A stretch of 60,118 bases of DNA from Magnetococcales bacterium. GTDB lineage: Bacteria; Pseudomonadota; Magnetococcia; Magnetococcales; JADFXB01. The stretch spans positions 1 to 60,118 of the forward strand of contig JADFXB010000012.1 in assembly GCA_015233935.1 (NCBI GenBank). Reading direction: 5' to 3'. Within the stretch, counting starts at the first letter, position 1. Every line of letters starts with the position of its first letter. This document shows, one piece after another, positions 35,998-45,762 of this stretch. The notes below the pieces were generated by a model that saw only the letters and a program-made list of their open reading frames with translations, searched no databases and was not told where the DNA came from. Position numbers and translations under genes: made by a program.

Positions 35998-37112
35998 ACA
36001 AGCCAACCATTCTTGCGGTGGATGACACCCCAGAAAATTTGGATGTCATCAAAGGAATTCTGGTCCCGACCTATCGGGTTAAATCCGCCCTGAATGGCAA
36101 GACCGCCATTCAGATAGCCCAGGCAACACCACCCAACCTGATTCTCCTGGACATCATGATGCCGGAAATGGATGGCCTGGAGGTTTGTCGCCAACTCAAA
36201 GCCAGCGACACCACCAAGGAGATTCCCATTATTTTTGTCACCGCCATGGATGATGAACAAGATGAATTACATGGATTTGCACTTGGGGGGGTGGACTATG
36301 TGCGAAAGCCCCTCTCCCCTTTGATCCTGCAAGCCAGGGTCGGTGCCCATATCGCTCTCCAACAGGCACGCCATGAGCTGCGGATTAAAAACGAGCTTTT
36401 GCTGCAGGAGCGGGAGACGGTGGAAAACATTGTGATCAAGATGCGCAAGGATGCCTATTTTGATACAAGCCACCTTCGTTTCAGTATCGAACCCCTGGAA
36501 AAAACCAATGGGGATGTTCTCTTCTCTGCCTGCCGTGCCGATGGCGGACAACACATTTTATTGGGAGATTTCACCGGTCATGGACTCTCGGCAGCCATTG
36601 GCGGTCCACTGGCGGCTGCCTTCTTCTACAGCCGGACCCGTGATGGAATGAATGCGGAAGTTATCTTGCAGGAGATCAACGATGTTCTGCAAAAACAGCT
36701 TCCTGCCAATATGTTTATGGCCGCCGCCATGGTGGAAGTTTCCCCAGAGCGTGACTGCTTTCGTTACTGGAATGCGGGCTTGCCTGATTTAATCTTTTTT
36801 CCTGGTGATAATAGAGAACCACGTCACTTAATTTCCCAGTATTTACCCCTTGGCATTCGTAATGCGTTGCCTTTGACCACCGGAGAGTGGATTCCATGGC
36901 ATGAACAATCCAGGCTCTATCTCTATTCGGACGGCCTTATTGAAGCAAGAAACGAGCACAAGGAAATGTTTGGCTATCCCCGCTTGCTGGAGTTGTTGCG
37001 TCAGATATTTCTTGAAGGTAGCTCCTTGGATCAAGTTGTTAAAATGATTCGGGATTATGGTAATGGCCCCGAACGACTTGATGATATGACCATTGCCGAA
37101 TTAAGACGTTGA
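35994..37112 (+). CDS. Response regulator with PP2C-type (SpoIIE/RsbU) phosphatase
   Basis: A 372-residue protein with an N-terminal receiver (phosphoacceptor Asp in [16 protein letters not shown], near residue 52) and a short coiled linker. The PP2C/SpoIIE phosphatase domain (about 165-370) shows [19 protein letters not shown] and [20 protein letters not shown]. Such proteins dephosphorylate anti-sigma-factor antagonists or similar Ser/Thr-phosphorylated partners. No anti-sigma or STAS gene is in the window. The ATGA overlap with the kinase gene marks translational coupling. Confidence 0.93.
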   Translation: MNKPTILAVDDTPENLDVIKGILVPTYRVKSALNGKTAIQIAQATPPNLILLDIMMPEMDGLEVCRQLKASDTTKEIPIIFVTAMDDEQDELHGFALGGVDYVRKPLSPLILQARVGAHIALQQARHELRIKNELLLQERETVENIVIKMRKDAYFDTSHLRFSIEPLEKTNGDVLFSACRADGGQHILLGDFTGHGLSAAIGGPLAAAFFYSRTRDGMNAEVILQEINDVLQKQLPANMFMAAAMVEVSPERDCFRYWNAGLPDLIFFPGDNREPRHLISQYLPLGIRNALPLTTGEWIPWHEQSRLYLYSDGLIEARNEHKEMFGYPRLLELLRQIFLEGSSLDQVVKMIRDYGNGPERLDDMTIAELRR

Positions 37113-37220
37113 ATTATCCTTGACGAACAACCATGTGAATATCATAAATGATGCCATGGAATGAGCTTGGCCTGCATTAACTGAATTTTTTCCAATACAT
37201 GGAAATCACGAGGAAATTTT

Positions 37221-38264
37221 ATGGACTCCATTGATGAAAAACAAACTATTTTGGCGGTTGATGATACCCCGGAAAATTTAGATGTTCTCAAAGGTATTTT
37301 AACCCCCGAATTCAAGGTCAAGGCAGCGGTCAGTGGTCCCATGGCATTGAAAATTGCCCAGGCCCAGCCCCCCTCCCTGATTCTACTGGATGTTCTCATG
37401 CCGGGGATGGATGGTTTTGAAGTATGCCGCACGCTTAAATCCAACCCCGCCACCGCCAAAATTCCCGTCATCTTTGTCACCGCTCTATCGGAAGTCCTGG
37501 ATGAGAAAAAGGGCTTTGAAGTTGGCGGCGTGGACTACATCACCAAGCCTGTGAACCCTGGCATCGTGGAAGCCCGGGTCCGTACCCATCTTGCCCTGGC
37601 CAACCAGCAACGCGCCTGTGAAAACACAGTCCGGCAACGCACCCTGGAATTGGAACAAAGCCAATCGGCAGCCATTTTCATGTTGGGAGACGCCGGTCAT
37701 TTCAACGATACCGATACGGGAGTCCATATCTGGCGGATGGCAGGCTATGCCGGCGCGCTTGCCCGTGCTGCCAAGTGGTCGGTGGAAACCGCCAAACAGC
37801 TTGAACTTGCAGCGGCAATGCATGATGTGGGAAAAATCGGCATTCCCCATACCATTCTGAAGGCTCCGCGCAAATTGACGGAAGATGAGTTTGAAATCGT
37901 CAAAACCCATACCACCATTGGGGCACATATTTTAGCTAAAAGTGACGCCCCCTTATTCAAAATCGCCCAGGATGTTGCTCTCAAACACCATGAAAAATGG
38001 GATGGTTCTGGATATCCTTTAGGCCTTTCAGGAGAAAAAATTCCGGAAGCTGCACGCATTGTCGCCATCGCCGATGTTTTTGATGCCTTGACCATGAAGC
38101 GTCCCTATAAGGAACCCTGGCCGATTGAAAAGGCATTGGCAACCCTTCAGGAGGGTTCAGGCAAGCATTTCGACCCCAGATTACTGGAACTGTTTGCAGA
38201 CATTCAGGAAGAAATTTTGGCAATCAAAGAAAGGTTTGATGCCCAAGAGCGTCATGAACCGTAA
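37221..38264 (+). CDS. RpfG-like response regulator with HD-GYP c-di-GMP phosphodiesterase
   Basis: A 347-residue protein with a receiver domain (LILLDVLMPGMDGFEV, Asp near residue 58) and an HD-GYP domain. The metal-binding HD occurs in AAAMHDVGKIGIPHTIL and the signature in HHEKWDGSGYPLGLSGE, so an active phosphodiesterase is expected. It would lower c-di-GMP when phosphorylated. Its receiver is very similar to that of the PP2C gene upstream (both contain [11 protein letters not shown]), which suggests a duplication and a shared kinase. Confidence 0.95.
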   Translation: MDSIDEKQTILAVDDTPENLDVLKGILTPEFKVKAAVSGPMALKIAQAQPPSLILLDVLMPGMDGFEVCRTLKSNPATAKIPVIFVTALSEVLDEKKGFEVGGVDYITKPVNPGIVEARVRTHLALANQQRACENTVRQRTLELEQSQSAAIFMLGDAGHFNDTDTGVHIWRMAGYAGALARAAKWSVETAKQLELAAAMHDVGKIGIPHTILKAPRKLTEDEFEIVKTHTTIGAHILAKSDAPLFKIAQDVALKHHEKWDGSGYPLGLSGEKIPEAARIVAIADVFDALTMKRPYKEPWPIEKALATLQEGSGKHFDPRLLELFADIQEEILAIKERFDAQERHEP

Positions 38265-38492
38265 GGTGCCCGTGGAAATGAAAAACCAGTTCTGAAAAAA
38301 ACCTGGCCGCCAATAAAGCCAACCCCCCTCGATTTTGCACAACCTCCTGTTACTATGAAAACAGGAACTCCATCTTCTGACATGCACATTGTGCTGCGAT
38401 GACCACTGATTATCCGAAAATAGAGGAGTATGCTATACACACTTGACTGTTATCGCCAATGCCAATCCATTTGCTTGCAAGGGAGCCATTGA

Positions 38493-38924
38493 ATGGGTTA
38501 CCTGATAGAAGAACTCCTCTCTTCCGTCCCCCTTTTCGCTAATCTGCCCAAGGGAGAAAAGGAGCAACTATCGGAGATGCTTCACTCTTTTTCCAATCAT
38601 GAAACGGATGAGATGATCATTCAGGAAGGTTCCCATGGCACCGCCTTTTATATTCTCATTCGTGGCGAGGCCAAGGTCACCCGCAAAAATAAACCCAACC
38701 ACGAACTGGCCCGCCTGCATAAGGGGGATATCTTTGGCGAAATGAGCTATCTCACGGGTAGAGAACGCTCCACCAACGTTATCGCCGCAACCCGCGATGT
38801 CATGGTCATGAAGCTTACCCGGGAAATGATCAGCAAATGCGGTCCTCAATTTCGCGAAACCATTAAAGATCGTTTGATCGATTTATTGGTCCAACGTATC
38901 AATCAAATGAACGATGCCCGCTAA
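38493..38924 (+). CDS. Single-domain cyclic-nucleotide-binding protein
   Basis: A 143-residue protein consisting of one CNB domain with the phosphate-binding cassette GDIFGEMSYLTGRERSTNVI (about residues 73-92) and a C-terminal helix. There is no DNA-binding domain, so it is not a Crp. The cassette contains the Glu and Arg needed for cNMP binding, so it probably binds cAMP, cGMP or a related ligand. It follows the HD-GYP gene after 228 bp and slightly overlaps the open extension of the methyltransferase frame downstream. Its partner is unknown. Confidence 0.85.
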   Translation: MGYLIEELLSSVPLFANLPKGEKEQLSEMLHSFSNHETDEMIIQEGSHGTAFYILIRGEAKVTRKNKPNHELARLHKGDIFGEMSYLTGRERSTNVIAATRDVMVMKLTREMISKCGPQFRETIKDRLIDLLVQRINQMNDAR

Positions 38925-38967
38925 GGCGGATTATAAAAATTCCCCCATCCTTTACCCACTGGTGGCC

Positions 38968-40467
38968 ATGGACAGCTACGACTTGATCTCCTACCCGGCG
39001 ATGCCGTTACCCCGCAGCCATCCCAACCACTTGGCAGCCTTGGCCAGATTATTGGGATTTTCCCCTGCTGCCCCCCAACGATGTCGTATTTTGGAATTGG
39101 GTTGCGCCAACGGAGGGAACCTGATTCCCATGGCCGCCGGGCTGCCAGAGGCCACCATGGTGGGTATCGAACGCTCCCGTTCCCAGGCGGAGCAGGGACA
39201 AAGAATTCTATCCTCTCTTGGTTTGGCCAATTGCCAAATTCTTCACCAGGATTTGCTGGATTATGAAGGGGAAGCGGGGAGTTTTGATTATATTCTGGCC
39301 CACGGCCTTTATTCGTGGGTTCCTGCCCCGGTTCGGCAGCGGATTATGGAATTATGCGGAAAACTGCTGGCCCCCAATGGTCTGGCCCTCATCAGTTTCA
39401 ACTGTCTGCCCGGCTGGCATGTGAAAGGCATGTTGCGGGAGATGGTGTTGGAACATTGCCGACACATAACCGACCCCATGCAACGCCTCTCCCTGGCCCA
39501 GGATTTTCTTGGTGATTATCTGGCCGCATTGGAAGAGAGTGAAGCTTTGCTGGCCCGTCACCTGGTGGTGGAAATTCGTCGTTTACTGACCAACCATCCC
39601 GCCTATCTCTACCACGAATATTTGGAAGAGGAAAATCAGCCTCTTTTATTTCGCACCTTCGCCCAACAAGCCGCCCAGGCCGGACTCGCCCCCCTGTGTG
39701 ATGCAGATGCCGCCTATTGGTTTCCCCAATCCATGGGTGAAAAAGGACAAACCTGGCTGGAGAGCCTGCAACACCCCCTGGAGCAACAACAAACCCTGGA
39801 TTTTCTCCTCCTGCGCCAGTTTCGCGAAACCGTGCTCTGTCGCCGTCAGATGGACATTCCCCGGCAGTTGCAACTCTCCGCCTTGGAAGAGTTGTCCATC
39901 TTTGCCAGTTTGCGCCCGCCTGCCAAACTCCTGTTGAACAATTCCAACAGCCAATTTTTCTTCAACCACAGCGGCGGCAAAACAGCCATCTCCCACCCCT
40001 TGACCCGTGCCGCCCTCACCCTGTTGTGGGAGTTTACCCCACGGGCCATGCCCTGGCCCCACTTGTGCCAACAGGCCTCTGCCCTGGTGCAGCGGGCAGG
40101 CAATCTGCGCAAGGCAGAAGAGTGGGATCATATGGCGGGGGAGATGATGAGTTTGTTTTTACAAGGAGAGGTGGGATTGACCCTGCAAGGGGACCAACCC
40201 ATACCGGCCATGGCCCCCTGTCCGCAAGCAACCCCACTGGCAGCCGCCTTCGCCAGGGAGGGGTGGTTGCCCACCCTGCGCCATGCCCCCCTGACGTTGG
40301 ACGCCAACACCACGGCCCTGTTTACCCTGCTGGATGGTCAACGCAACCAGGAAGAATTGGTCCAGGCTCTGGCAGAAAACAAAGACCAACAACGCAAAGT
40401 ACGCCCCTGGCTGGAAGAGCAATTGACCAACTGGCATCGTTTTGGGGTGTTGCAAGGATTATTTTAA
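38968..40467 (+). CDS. SAM-dependent methyltransferase with methyltransferase-regulatory domain
   Basis: A 499-residue protein. The N-terminal Rossmann methyltransferase domain has the SAM motif I ILELGCANGGNLIPMA and YSWVPAPVRQRIMELC. The following segment (SFNCLPGWHVKGMLREMV and on) and a C-terminal region match the architecture of proteins with the PF10119-type regulatory domain. Substrates are generally unknown. Homologues usually begin just before the SYPAMPLPRSHPNHLAALAR segment, which supports ATG 38968; a longer frame starts at 38914 inside the CNB gene. Confidence 0.82.
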   Translation: MDSYDLISYPAMPLPRSHPNHLAALARLLGFSPAAPQRCRILELGCANGGNLIPMAAGLPEATMVGIERSRSQAEQGQRILSSLGLANCQILHQDLLDYEGEAGSFDYILAHGLYSWVPAPVRQRIMELCGKLLAPNGLALISFNCLPGWHVKGMLREMVLEHCRHITDPMQRLSLAQDFLGDYLAALEESEALLARHLVVEIRRLLTNHPAYLYHEYLEEENQPLLFRTFAQQAAQAGLAPLCDADAAYWFPQSMGEKGQTWLESLQHPLEQQQTLDFLLLRQFRETVLCRRQMDIPRQLQLSALEELSIFASLRPPAKLLLNNSNSQFFFNHSGGKTAISHPLTRAALTLLWEFTPRAMPWPHLCQQASALVQRAGNLRKAEEWDHMAGEMMSLFLQGEVGLTLQGDQPIPAMAPCPQATPLAAAFAREGWLPTLRHAPLTLDANTTALFTLLDGQRNQEELVQALAENKDQQRKVRPWLEEQLTNWHRFGVLQGLF

Positions 40468-40893
40468 CCAGTGTTGCACCACCCGCCCCTGATAACAGGG
40501 GACCGCAACCCCCCTGACCAAAAGATCCAACAAGGCCTCCCCCACAGCGGGATAGAGGGGAGCTTCAGACAACTTTTGCAAGGGTAGCCACAGGAGGGAG
40601 CTGGCATGGGTTTCCACCGGATTTAAACAGGGTTCGTCCTCACTGGTGGCGTGGAACAACAGGTGCAATACCTGTCGCTCCTCCACCAAAGTTTCCGCCA
40701 CCAGGGCCAGGGAACCCAGCCGGATTTTCATACCCAACTCTTCCCACCACTCCCGCTGCAAGCAGGCCCCGATCTCCTCCCCCTCGTCCAGCTTGCCGCC
40801 CGGCATATTATAGCGTTCCTGATCCCCATAACGGTAGACCATGAGCAACAATCGCTCTTCCCGCACCAACAGGGCTGCCGGTCGAATAATCAT
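40459..40893 (-). CDS. Nudix hydrolase
   Basis: A 144-residue Nudix protein with the box G-x5-E-x7-REWWEELG (GKLDEGEEIGACLQREWWEE). It hydrolyses a nucleoside diphosphate linked to another group; the substrate cannot be told from the sequence. It overlaps the upstream cysteine-cluster gene by 4 bases (ATGA), so the pair is coupled, and it is convergent with the methyltransferase gene with a 9-base 3' overlap. Confidence 0.9.
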   Translation of the reverse strand: MIIRPAALLVREERLLLMVYRYGDQERYNMPGGKLDEGEEIGACLQREWWEELGMKIRLGSLALVAETLVEERQVLHLLFHATSEDEPCLNPVETHASSLLWLPLQKLSEAPLYPAVGEALLDLLVRGVAVPCYQGRVVQHWLK

Positions 40894-41798
40894 GGCTGGG
40901 ACTCTTCACTGGCGGGCAGGGGACGATTTTTCTGCCGCTGTTTTAAATCTTCCATGGCCTCCCTGCGTACCGACAGTCCATCCCGGCTGCCAAACAGGGC
41001 ACCCTTGAGCCAGCGAAAGGCGAAGGCAATCAGGGCTTCATCATCCTCCTGGATCAATTTGGCGGTCTCTTCATCCACCTCGTAACGTCGCAGGAACGAG
41101 GAGTCGAAGACAAAGCGGCGGAAGGCCTCCGGGTTGGTGGTGGCCATGTAAAACATTTCCGACAAGGGCAGGGAGGTTCCCGTGGTATCTCCCGCCGTGC
41201 GCCGACGCAAGACCACATCCATCCACTCCTGATTATGTTGGTCGTACCCGTCCGAACCTTGATCCTGCCGCCACTGGGCCACGCTCCACTGTTTATCCTC
41301 CAGGTGACCCTTGCAAAAGTCCTCCTTGATCAAAAAATAGAAGGATTCATCCCCTTCGCTCTGCTGCTTGTGCATGAGGGCGAGACCAATGGGATAATAA
41401 CGGCAGGTCACCGGACGGTCTTCATACACGGAACACCCTTCCGGGGTATTGAACGGACATTTGCCGGTGGAAGCATCCATGCGCAACATGGCCATGGGCA
41501 ACTGCCCCTTTTGATTGAGGCTGGGATCCGCATATTCATAGAGAAAGGCTTCCGCATCCAGATTCAGGCGGCGACGCAATCTCAACATGTCGTAGGGGGT
41601 CAGGATGATCTCAATCTTGCTGCAACATTCGTTAAAGCAGGAAACGCCGGGATGACAGCGGAATTTAAAGGTGTCCGTACCACCCAGCCGCACCGGATGC
41701 AATACATTGCGCACTTCACGGGGGACTTCCGGCAAGGCCATGTCGATATCCCGCACCGGGGGAGCAGGGGTGTGGGAGGAATTTTGCGAATTATCCAT
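40890..41798 (-). CDS. YkgJ-like cysteine-cluster (CxxxCC) protein
   Basis: A 302-residue protein with the cysteine pattern of the YkgJ family: CHPGVSCFNECCS near residues 48-60, then CPFNTPEGCSVYEDRPVTCR, then a later Cys in KEDFCKGH. These Cys are thought to bind zinc or an iron-sulfur cluster; the function is unsettled. The frame is open to 41879, but ATG 41798 gives the family N-terminus without a spurious basic extension. It forms a coupled pair with the Nudix gene and is divergent from prfA. Confidence 0.82.
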   Translation of the reverse strand: MDNSQNSSHTPAPPVRDIDMALPEVPREVRNVLHPVRLGGTDTFKFRCHPGVSCFNECCSKIEIILTPYDMLRLRRRLNLDAEAFLYEYADPSLNQKGQLPMAMLRMDASTGKCPFNTPEGCSVYEDRPVTCRYYPIGLALMHKQQSEGDESFYFLIKEDFCKGHLEDKQWSVAQWRQDQGSDGYDQHNQEWMDVVLRRRTAGDTTGTSLPLSEMFYMATTNPEAFRRFVFDSSFLRRYEVDEETAKLIQEDDEALIAFAFRWLKGALFGSRDGLSVRREAMEDLKQRQKNRPLPASEESQP

Positions 41799-41954
41799 AA
41801 CCAGCAGACTCCATACAGGAGGGTGAAAAGAGACAAGCGGTAGCCATCGCTTCCAGGGATGGAGAAGAGTATACTGCAACTTGCCGCCTCTTGCATGATT
41901 TCATGGAAGGGGATAAAAAAATGACCTCCCTGCCACCTTTTTGTGATGGTTACC

Positions 41955-43040
41955 ATGAACTTTTTGCACCAACTGGAGACCATGAGCCGTCGTCATGGGG
42001 AATTGACCGCCGAACTGAGCCGGGTAGAGGTGATGTCCGACAACGCCCTCTTCACCCGTTTAAGCCGGGAGTATGCGGAACTGACCCCGGTGGTGGAAGC
42101 CTTTCAGCACTACCAGGAGGGACAAAAGCAGTTGGCGGAAGCAACCGCCATGGCCAGCGACGAAGAAAATGACCCGGAGTTGCGGCAGATGGCGCGGGAG
42201 GAGCAGGAAAGCCTGCAACAGCAGTTGGCGGAGCAGCACCAGCATTTGCAACACCTGCTGTTGCCCAAGGATCCCAACGATGAAAAAAATGTCATTTTGG
42301 AGATTCGGGCAGGCACCGGTGGGGATGAGGCCGGATTGTTTGCTGCCGATCTGTTTCGCATGTACACCCGGTTTGCCGAAGTGCGGGGTTGGAAGGTGGA
42401 ACATCTTTCCAGCACCACCACCCCGTTGGGGGGCTTCAAAGAGATTATTTGCATGATCACCGGCAGTGGAGCCTATTCGGTCCTCAAGTTTGAATCGGGT
42501 GCCCACCGGGTGCAACGGGTACCGGTCACGGAGGCCGGAGGACGCATCCACACCTCTGCCTGCACCGTGGCAGTCCTGCCGGAAGCGGATGAAGTGGAAG
42601 TGCGTATTGACGAGAAGGATATCCGGGTGGATGTGTATCGTTCTTCTGGTCCGGGTGGGCAGAGTGTCAACACCACCGACTCGGCGGTACGTCTCACCCA
42701 TATTCCCAGCGGTCTGGTGGTGATCTGCCAGGATGAAAAATCCCAACACCGCAACAAGGCCAAGGCCATGAAGGTGTTGCAGGCCCGGCTGTTGGATCTG
42801 GAACAACAGGCCGCCCACGATGAACGCTCCCAGGAGCGGCGCAATCAGGTGGGCAGTGGGGATCGTTCCGAGCGCATCCGCACCTACAACTTTCCCCAAA
42901 GCCGTTTAACCGATCACCGCATCAACCTGACCCTCTACAAGCTGGAGCAGGTGTTGCAGGGGGATTTGGACGAAATCGTCCTGGCCCTTGCCGCCCAGCA
43001 CCAGGCCGAATTGTTGGCCCAGGCGGGTATTACCGGGTAA
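41955..43040 (+). CDS. prfA: Peptide chain release factor 1
   Basis: A 361-residue class I release factor. The catalytic GGQ motif is in [18 protein letters not shown], and the anticodon-like PVT tripeptide ([14 protein letters not shown]) identifies RF1, which reads UAA and UAG. The C-terminus [18 protein letters not shown] is typical. Several in-frame starts exist (41943, 41946, 41955); I chose 41955 because it begins MNFLHQLE like other RF1 proteins. The usual neighbours hemA and prmC are missing; the next gene is convergent nirN. Confidence 0.95.
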   Translation: MNFLHQLETMSRRHGELTAELSRVEVMSDNALFTRLSREYAELTPVVEAFQHYQEGQKQLAEATAMASDEENDPELRQMAREEQESLQQQLAEQHQHLQHLLLPKDPNDEKNVILEIRAGTGGDEAGLFAADLFRMYTRFAEVRGWKVEHLSSTTTPLGGFKEIICMITGSGAYSVLKFESGAHRVQRVPVTEAGGRIHTSACTVAVLPEADEVEVRIDEKDIRVDVYRSSGPGGQSVNTTDSAVRLTHIPSGLVVICQDEKSQHRNKAKAMKVLQARLLDLEQQAAHDERSQERRNQVGSGDRSERIRTYNFPQSRLTDHRINLTLYKLEQVLQGDLDEIVLALAAQHQAELLAQAGITG

Positions 43041-43045
43041 TTCCC

Positions 43046-44602
43046 TCAATGGCTGGTACCCGAAGAGCGATTGATCTTGTTATAGACGTTATACTTGCCA
43101 GAAGGTTTTTTCATGGGCAACCGTTTCACCTCCTCCAAGGTCTTCCCGTCATAAACCACCACCGCTCCGTCATCTTCCCAAATGCTCAACAGGGCATATT
43201 TGCCATCCATGGTAAACTCCACATGGGCGGCGGTTTTGCCGGGGGAGGGGGTGATGGTTTTCACCACCTCCAGACTCTCCTTGTCAATAATCAACACCCC
43301 CTCCTTGTTCTTGCTGAAGAAGGTGTCCACCCAGGCATAGGGGGATCGTTCATGGCTGCGCATGAAAAATCCCGGTCCGGGGGTGGGAATGCGCTTGATC
43401 ACCTGCCAGGTTTTCATGTCAATGATGGAAACCATGCCCTCTTTTAAATGGGGGGTGGCCAACACGGTGGTGCCCTGCCGCTCCCAGGTGATGCCGGAGG
43501 CCAGGTGGGGCATGCCGGAAAGATCGATCTCCTGCACCACCTTGCGCACGTCCAGATCCAACACCATGGCCTTGCCACCGTCACGGGAGGCTCCCACCAG
43601 GGCGGTGTAGCTTTGATCAAAGAGAAAATCGTCCAGATAGTCGCTCACCTTGATGTGACGCACCGGGAAGGGGCCTTTGGCAATGGGCAGCTCTTCACCG
43701 GTCTCGGAGCCAAAATCGTGCACCCAACCGGCGATGATGGGGGCAGCCTTGCCATTGTAAGGAATTTCCCACACCTCCTTGATATCCTTCATGGCCGCCA
43801 CAAAGGCGTTACGAGGAGGGGCAGAGTACACGGCACTCACCCGTGAACTCTTGCCGTTATCATCCTCCACCGGAATCACTTTTATAGGTTTTAAAGTTTC
43901 TCCATCCAGGGCAACCAGGGTATGGGGCAGATAGTTGGCCACCATGACACTCTGACCATCTCCCGCCACCGCCAGGTTGCGGGTGTTGATGCCCGCCCGA
44001 ATTTCCGCCACCACCTGTAAGCTGTACAGATCAAACTTGGTGACCCAGCCATCGCGAGAGGCAAAATAGACAAAACGACCATCGGGGGAAAATTTGGGAC
44101 CGCCATGCAAAGCAAAGCGGGTGGCAAAACGATGAATGGGTTCCAGCTTGTCCCCATCCAGGATGGTGGCATGATGATCTCCCAACTCCACCACCACAAA
44201 TAAATTGAGGGGGTTGGCGGTGAAGACCGGTTTTTCCGGCAGCGAAGCGGTGGCATGGTTGACCACATGGGTGGCCTTTATTTCTTCCATCCCCCATACC
44301 GGCATTTTGGCCAGAGGGGTGAAAATATAATCGGCCACCGCCTTGATCTGTTCCGGGGTCAACACCTCCTTGAAGGGGGGCATCTGGCTGGCCGGGCGAC
44401 TGTCGCTGATCACCTTGACCGCCCCTTCCACCTTGAGACGGGAGAGATTTTCCGGCAACAAGGCGGGTCCCACCCCACCCAGTCGCCCTTCCTGATGACA
44501 TTGGGCGCAATGCTTCTGGTATAAATCAGCGGGGGAATCCCCTTCCGCCAGAGCTGCCATGGGAGAAAAGAGCAGGGTTGCCATCAGGAGTAAAGAACGC
44601 AT
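43046..44602 (-). CDS. nirN: NirN, cytochrome c/d1 dihydro-heme d1 dehydrogenase
   Basis: A 518-residue NirS-like protein with a signal peptide (LLLMATLLFSPMAALA), a cytochrome c domain (CAQCH near residue 33, Met in SQMPPF) and an eight-bladed d1 propeller starting about residue 120. In characterised denitrifiers NirN oxidises dihydro-heme d1 to d1 in the periplasm and hands it to NirS. Next to nirJ and with a true nirS elsewhere in the window, NirN is more likely than a second nitrite reductase. The ATG at 44602 has GAGGA about 10 bases upstream, within the nirJ stop. Confidence 0.9.
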   Translation of the reverse strand: MRSLLLMATLLFSPMAALAEGDSPADLYQKHCAQCHQEGRLGGVGPALLPENLSRLKVEGAVKVISDSRPASQMPPFKEVLTPEQIKAVADYIFTPLAKMPVWGMEEIKATHVVNHATASLPEKPVFTANPLNLFVVVELGDHHATILDGDKLEPIHRFATRFALHGGPKFSPDGRFVYFASRDGWVTKFDLYSLQVVAEIRAGINTRNLAVAGDGQSVMVANYLPHTLVALDGETLKPIKVIPVEDDNGKSSRVSAVYSAPPRNAFVAAMKDIKEVWEIPYNGKAAPIIAGWVHDFGSETGEELPIAKGPFPVRHIKVSDYLDDFLFDQSYTALVGASRDGGKAMVLDLDVRKVVQEIDLSGMPHLASGITWERQGTTVLATPHLKEGMVSIIDMKTWQVIKRIPTPGPGFFMRSHERSPYAWVDTFFSKNKEGVLIIDKESLEVVKTITPSPGKTAAHVEFTMDGKYALLSIWEDDGAVVVYDGKTLEEVKRLPMKKPSGKYNVYNKINRSSGTSH

Positions 44603-44604
44603 GG

Positions 44605-45747
44605 TCACCATTCCTCGTTGATTTCTTCATCGGTAAGATAACACCCTGGATCTTCCGCCCAGGGATCGTTGAACACCTGCATGGCCCGCACCCTGGTATT
44701 GCCGCCGCAAATGTCCAAATGACGACAGGTGGCACAGCGGCCTTTCACCGGTCTGGGCCGCTGCCGCAACCCTTGCAACAACGGATCCTCCGACTGCTGC
44801 CATAAGGTGGTGAAGGGGGTTTTGTGCACCTCACCCAAACTGTGGTTCCACCAGAAAATATCCGGGTGCAGTTGGCCCAGATTGTCAATATTGGCAATCC
44901 CCACCCCGGAGGCGTTACCTCCCCAGCGTTGCAACAAGGCCGTCATGCGGGGGAGGTGTTGGGGCTGTTGTTGGGCCACCCAACGCAAAAAGAAGGGACC
45001 GTCCGCATCATTGTTGCCGGTGACGATCTCCCGTGGTTTTTTCTCGCAAACATCCTGCCAGGCGGTGGCCAACAACCGTTCCATGGCCTGACGGGTGATC
45101 TGATGTTCCGGGCTTTCCTTGCGATTGACCTTGCCACGTCCGGCATAGTTGAGGTGGGAGAGATAGAGACGATGAATCCCTTCCACTTCCATCAGCTCAA
45201 GTAAACCGGGCAAATCGGAAGAATTCTCCCCAGTCAAGGTCATGCGAATGCCCGCCTTCACCCCCAGATCCAGACAACGACGAATACCGGCCAAACTTCC
45301 CTCAAAGGCTCCCTGGCGTCCACGAATCCGATCATGGTTGGCGGCCAGACCATCCAGGCTGATGCCCACATAATCGAATCCTACCATGGCCACCCGCTGG
45401 GCCATGGCCTGGTCCAACAACAGGCCATTGGTGGAAAGAGCAAGATAAAATCCATGCCCTTTGGCCGCATGGGCAATTTCAAAAAGGTCCTCCCGCAGCA
45501 AGGGTTCCCCGCCGGAGAGAATCAAAGCGGGCACGCCCCCTTCTCTGAGTTCACCCAACACCCGCAAGACGGTGGCGGTATCCAGTTCGCCCCGATACTC
45601 CCGGTCGGCAGAGGCGGAATAGCAGTGCATGCAGGAAAGGTTGCAGCGACGGATCAAATTCCACACCACCACCGGTCCACTAAACCGCTCGCCACGGCTG
45701 GGTTGGGGGGTGTGCAACTGGCGCATGAATTGGGTGAGACGGAACAA
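44605..45747 (-). CDS. nirJ: Heme d1 biosynthesis radical SAM protein NirJ
   Basis: A 380-residue radical SAM enzyme. The CxxxCxxC motif is in RRCNLSCMHCYSASADREYR (about residues 35-42), with the GGEPLL SAM segment and a C-terminal Cys-rich SPASM-like region (CATCRHLDICGGNTRVR). It converts the propionates of didecarboxysiroheme to the oxo groups of heme d1. The start is a TTG with GGGAG about 8 bases upstream; ATG 45726 is the alternative but lacks a good site. It lies 15 bases after the nirGH fusion and 2 bases ahead of nirN. Confidence 0.94.
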   Translation of the reverse strand: MFRLTQFMRQLHTPQPSRGERFSGPVVVWNLIRRCNLSCMHCYSASADREYRGELDTATVLRVLGELREGGVPALILSGGEPLLREDLFEIAHAAKGHGFYLALSTNGLLLDQAMAQRVAMVGFDYVGISLDGLAANHDRIRGRQGAFEGSLAGIRRCLDLGVKAGIRMTLTGENSSDLPGLLELMEVEGIHRLYLSHLNYAGRGKVNRKESPEHQITRQAMERLLATAWQDVCEKKPREIVTGNNDADGPFFLRWVAQQQPQHLPRMTALLQRWGGNASGVGIANIDNLGQLHPDIFWWNHSLGEVHKTPFTTLWQQSEDPLLQGLRQRPRPVKGRCATCRHLDICGGNTRVRAMQVFNDPWAEDPGCYLTDEEINEEW

Positions 45748-45762
45748 GCTCTCTTCTCCCGG

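Noticed and set aside
43046-44602. Second nitrite reductase (NirS) instead of NirN
   Set aside because: It sits in the heme d1 synthesis operon next to nirJ and is more divergent than the true nirS at 49709, so NirN is the simpler reading.
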